This document shows, piece after piece, positions 23,061 through 24,522 of a DNA stretch of 24,522 nt. The stretch comes from CAYNYF01 sp964401385. Lineage in GTDB: Bacteria; Planctomycetota; Phycisphaerae; SM23-33. The notes beneath the pieces are model-generated. The model did not search any database and was not told the DNA's origin. It saw nothing but the letters and a program-made list of their open reading frames with translations. Positions within the stretch are counted from its first letter, which is position 1, and the number at the start of each line of letters is the position of its first letter. Location: assembly GCA_964401385.1 (NCBI GenBank), contig CAYNYF010000066.1:1-24522 (forward strand), in the 5' to 3' direction. The position numbers and the translations under genes were made by a program.

Positions 23061-24359
23061 TCAAGCCTGCTGGAAAGTCCCCCTGGCGACACTGGCGTAG
23101 CGCCGGCAGATGTCGGTGATCTTGAACCACTCCCGACCGTTCATGTACGTCCGGCAGCGATTGCGGAAGGGCTTATACCAGTGCGCCGGCAGCTTCCTGG
23201 CCCCGCTCGCCGCCCCCACAATCGAGCCCACCGTCGCGGCCGTGCAGTCGCAGTCGTAGCCCATTGCCACCGTCGTCCCGATCGCCTTTGTCAGGTTCCC
23301 GGAGGCCATGGCGACGCCCCAGACCGTCAGGCAGGCGTTGTTGTTGGTGTGCACCGTGCTCATGCCGGCGAACCGCCGATCCACCAGCCGCTTGGCGTGG
23401 ACGTGGTCGCGAACCCTCGGCGCCAGCTTCAGCGCCCAGGAGACGTCCCGGTACAGCCGGCAGGTTTTGGGAATCTCGCTCAGGCCGATCCGCAGCGCCT
23501 CGACCGGGTCGTCCAGGGCCATGGCGGCGGCGATCACGGCCGAGAAGTACATCTCTCCGTAAATGCCGTTGTGCCGGTGCGACAGGTAGGCGTCGCGATA
23601 GGCCATCTCGGCCGCCCGCTCCGGCCAGCCGGGGCAGGCGTAGCCCCACGGGTCGGAGCGGATGTCGGCGCCGATCCACTCCATGAAGGGGTTGTTCCGC
23701 TCGCCGGCGCGCCGCCAGCTCACCCCGGCGCGGAGGTTGGCCAGGGCGACGGCCTCGGCCGTGCAGGCCATCGGCAGGTATTTCAGCCACCCCTTGCCCA
23801 CGTGCTCGGTGGTGAAGGCGGGCCCGAAATCCTCGAGGATCAACAGTCCCAGCACGGTGTAGGTCATGTCGTCGTCGACGGGGACGTATCGTATGCGGCC
23901 GCGGGTGTAGGCCGCTCGGGCGTCGCGGCCGTAGCGGACGTTGTAAGGTTGATCCACCTCCGGCCAGTAGTCCGTCGGCGGAAACTTCACTCCCAGGTGG
24001 GCCGCGAGCTTGGCCATCCTCTCCGGCGGCCAGCCCTCCACCGGCGCTCCCAGGGTGCAGCCGGCCGCCCGTCCCAGGAACGCCCCGCGAATGCGGTCGG
24101 CGTAGTCGGCGGCGGCGAAGCGCTGCCACATCCTCCGCGGTCCGGGCCGGCGGAGCTTGCGGATGGAAGCCAGATCGTTGGGCTCCGCCCGGAGCATGGT
24201 CGCCCCCGGCCGGGCGCGCTGGAGCTGGCGGCGCAGCCGGGCGATCTGGCGGGACAGGGCCGAAACTTTGCCCTGGACGGCGACGCCCTGCTCGTGCCGC
24301 AGGTCGGCCCATAACTGCAAATCCCGGATCGCTTTGGACAGGTCGTCGAAGTAGGACAC
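23061..24359 (-). CDS. ADP-ribosylglycohydrolase (DraG-like) family protein
   Basis: 432 residues. An N-terminal coiled-coil stretch (about 30-50, SALSRQIARLRRQL) precedes the hydrolase domain from about 85. Family motifs: RIRGAFLGRAAGCTLGAPVEG (split over 89-109), the acidic metal site VPVDDDMTYT (159-168), and the second site GYDCDCTAATVGSIVGAASG (367-386), where DraG usually has GGDTDT. These residues bind two Mg ions in enzymes that remove ADP-ribose from proteins or small molecules. The D-x-D pair is kept while the Thr after it is Cys, a variant form. AAAGGAGA lies 7 nt before ATG 24359. It converges on the preceding gene and stands alone; substrate unknown. Confidence 0.85.
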   Translation of the reverse strand: MSYFDDLSKAIRDLQLWADLRHEQGVAVQGKVSALSRQIARLRRQLQRARPGATMLRAEPNDLASIRKLRRPGPRRMWQRFAAADYADRIRGAFLGRAAGCTLGAPVEGWPPERMAKLAAHLGVKFPPTDYWPEVDQPYNVRYGRDARAAYTRGRIRYVPVDDDMTYTVLGLLILEDFGPAFTTEHVGKGWLKYLPMACTAEAVALANLRAGVSWRRAGERNNPFMEWIGADIRSDPWGYACPGWPERAAEMAYRDAYLSHRHNGIYGEMYFSAVIAAAMALDDPVEALRIGLSEIPKTCRLYRDVSWALKLAPRVRDHVHAKRLVDRRFAGMSTVHTNNNACLTVWGVAMASGNLTKAIGTTVAMGYDCDCTAATVGSIVGAASGARKLPAHWYKPFRNRCRTYMNGREWFKITDICRRYASVARGTFQQA

Positions 24360-24493
24360 CGCAGTTCTCCTTTCCCAGCCGGTTCCGGCTGCCCCCAGGC
24401 GGGCAATTCTGTCGATTCGGGAGGGCCCACAACAAGCACATTCTCGGTCTTTTTTGCTCGGAGCCTGCGAGTGGTGTAACTAATTGTGTGTAA

Positions 24494-24522
24494 GTTCGTG
24501 TTCGGGCGTTCGTGTCATCCGG
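24494..24522. repeat. Partial TTCGTG repeat at the window edge
   Basis: TTCGTG occurs at 24494 and 24509, the latter continuing TTCGTGTCAT as in the inverted repeat at 20483-20495. It may be the edge of a second copy of that element, cut by the window end. Confidence 0.35.

Overview
The window is a GC-rich (roughly 65-70% by eye) piece of a bacterial chromosome with mostly ordinary housekeeping genes. I infer an uncultured member of the Planctomycetota, possibly Phycisphaerae-like. The basis is the mix of GH57/GH133 glycogen genes, a PurF-like protein with an MGGFFG N-terminus, several lineage-type small membrane or secreted proteins, and AT-poor intergenic DNA. No rRNA, tRNA or CRISPR was seen, and the assignment rests on gene character rather than on a marker gene.

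Layout. 1-2071 (-): clpB, cut by the window start. 2221-2403 (-): a one-helix small protein. 2616-4049 (+): a secreted protein of unknown function. 4064-5467 (-): a PurF-like amidophosphoribosyltransferase without the usual N-terminal cysteine. 5902-6105 (-): a small soluble protein. 6320-7650 (+): a CbpA-type DnaJ overlapping a two-helix membrane protein by 4 bp. 7671-13975 (-): a glycogen/alpha-glucan block made of a GT4/5-like glycosyltransferase, a GH57 enzyme, a GH133-type debranching enzyme and a membrane protein. 14137-15452 (-): a zinc-ribbon membrane protein coupled to hemB. 15604-19563 (-): the pyrimidine operon pyrR-pyrB-small protein-pyrC, interrupted by a REP-associated transposase (RAYT) module. 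19761-20249 (+): a GNAT acetyltransferase. 20251-20512: two large inverted-repeat structures. 20603-21733 (-): a Nif3-like metalloprotein. 22201-23001 (+): a protein of the hydrogenase-maturation-protease fold with a basic tail. 23061-24359 (-): an ADP-ribosylglycohydrolase-family protein.

The most informative region is 16827-17766. The first 16 codons of pyrC occur twice. One copy begins the intact gene at 16875. The other begins at 17766, where its ATG overlaps the stop codon of the preceding operon gene, and it dies after 28 codons. Between them lies a RAYT gene bracketed by a 23-bp perfect inverted repeat, with three copies of a three-hairpin module arranged in inverted orientation around it. 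The simplest reading is that the upstream copy is the ancestral, translationally coupled pyrC start. The RAYT/REP module then became established inside the operon together with a partial duplication, and the intact gene is now read from a new leader.

Other points worth attention: two genes (dnaJ and the zinc-ribbon gene) whose best promoter lies so close to the ATG that the mRNA would be leaderless or nearly so; a -10 box placed in the loop of an inverted repeat ahead of the Nif3 gene; an inverted repeat overlapping the clpB ribosome binding site; and two enzyme-family proteins (PurF-like, HybD-like) that lack expected catalytic or metal-binding residues.
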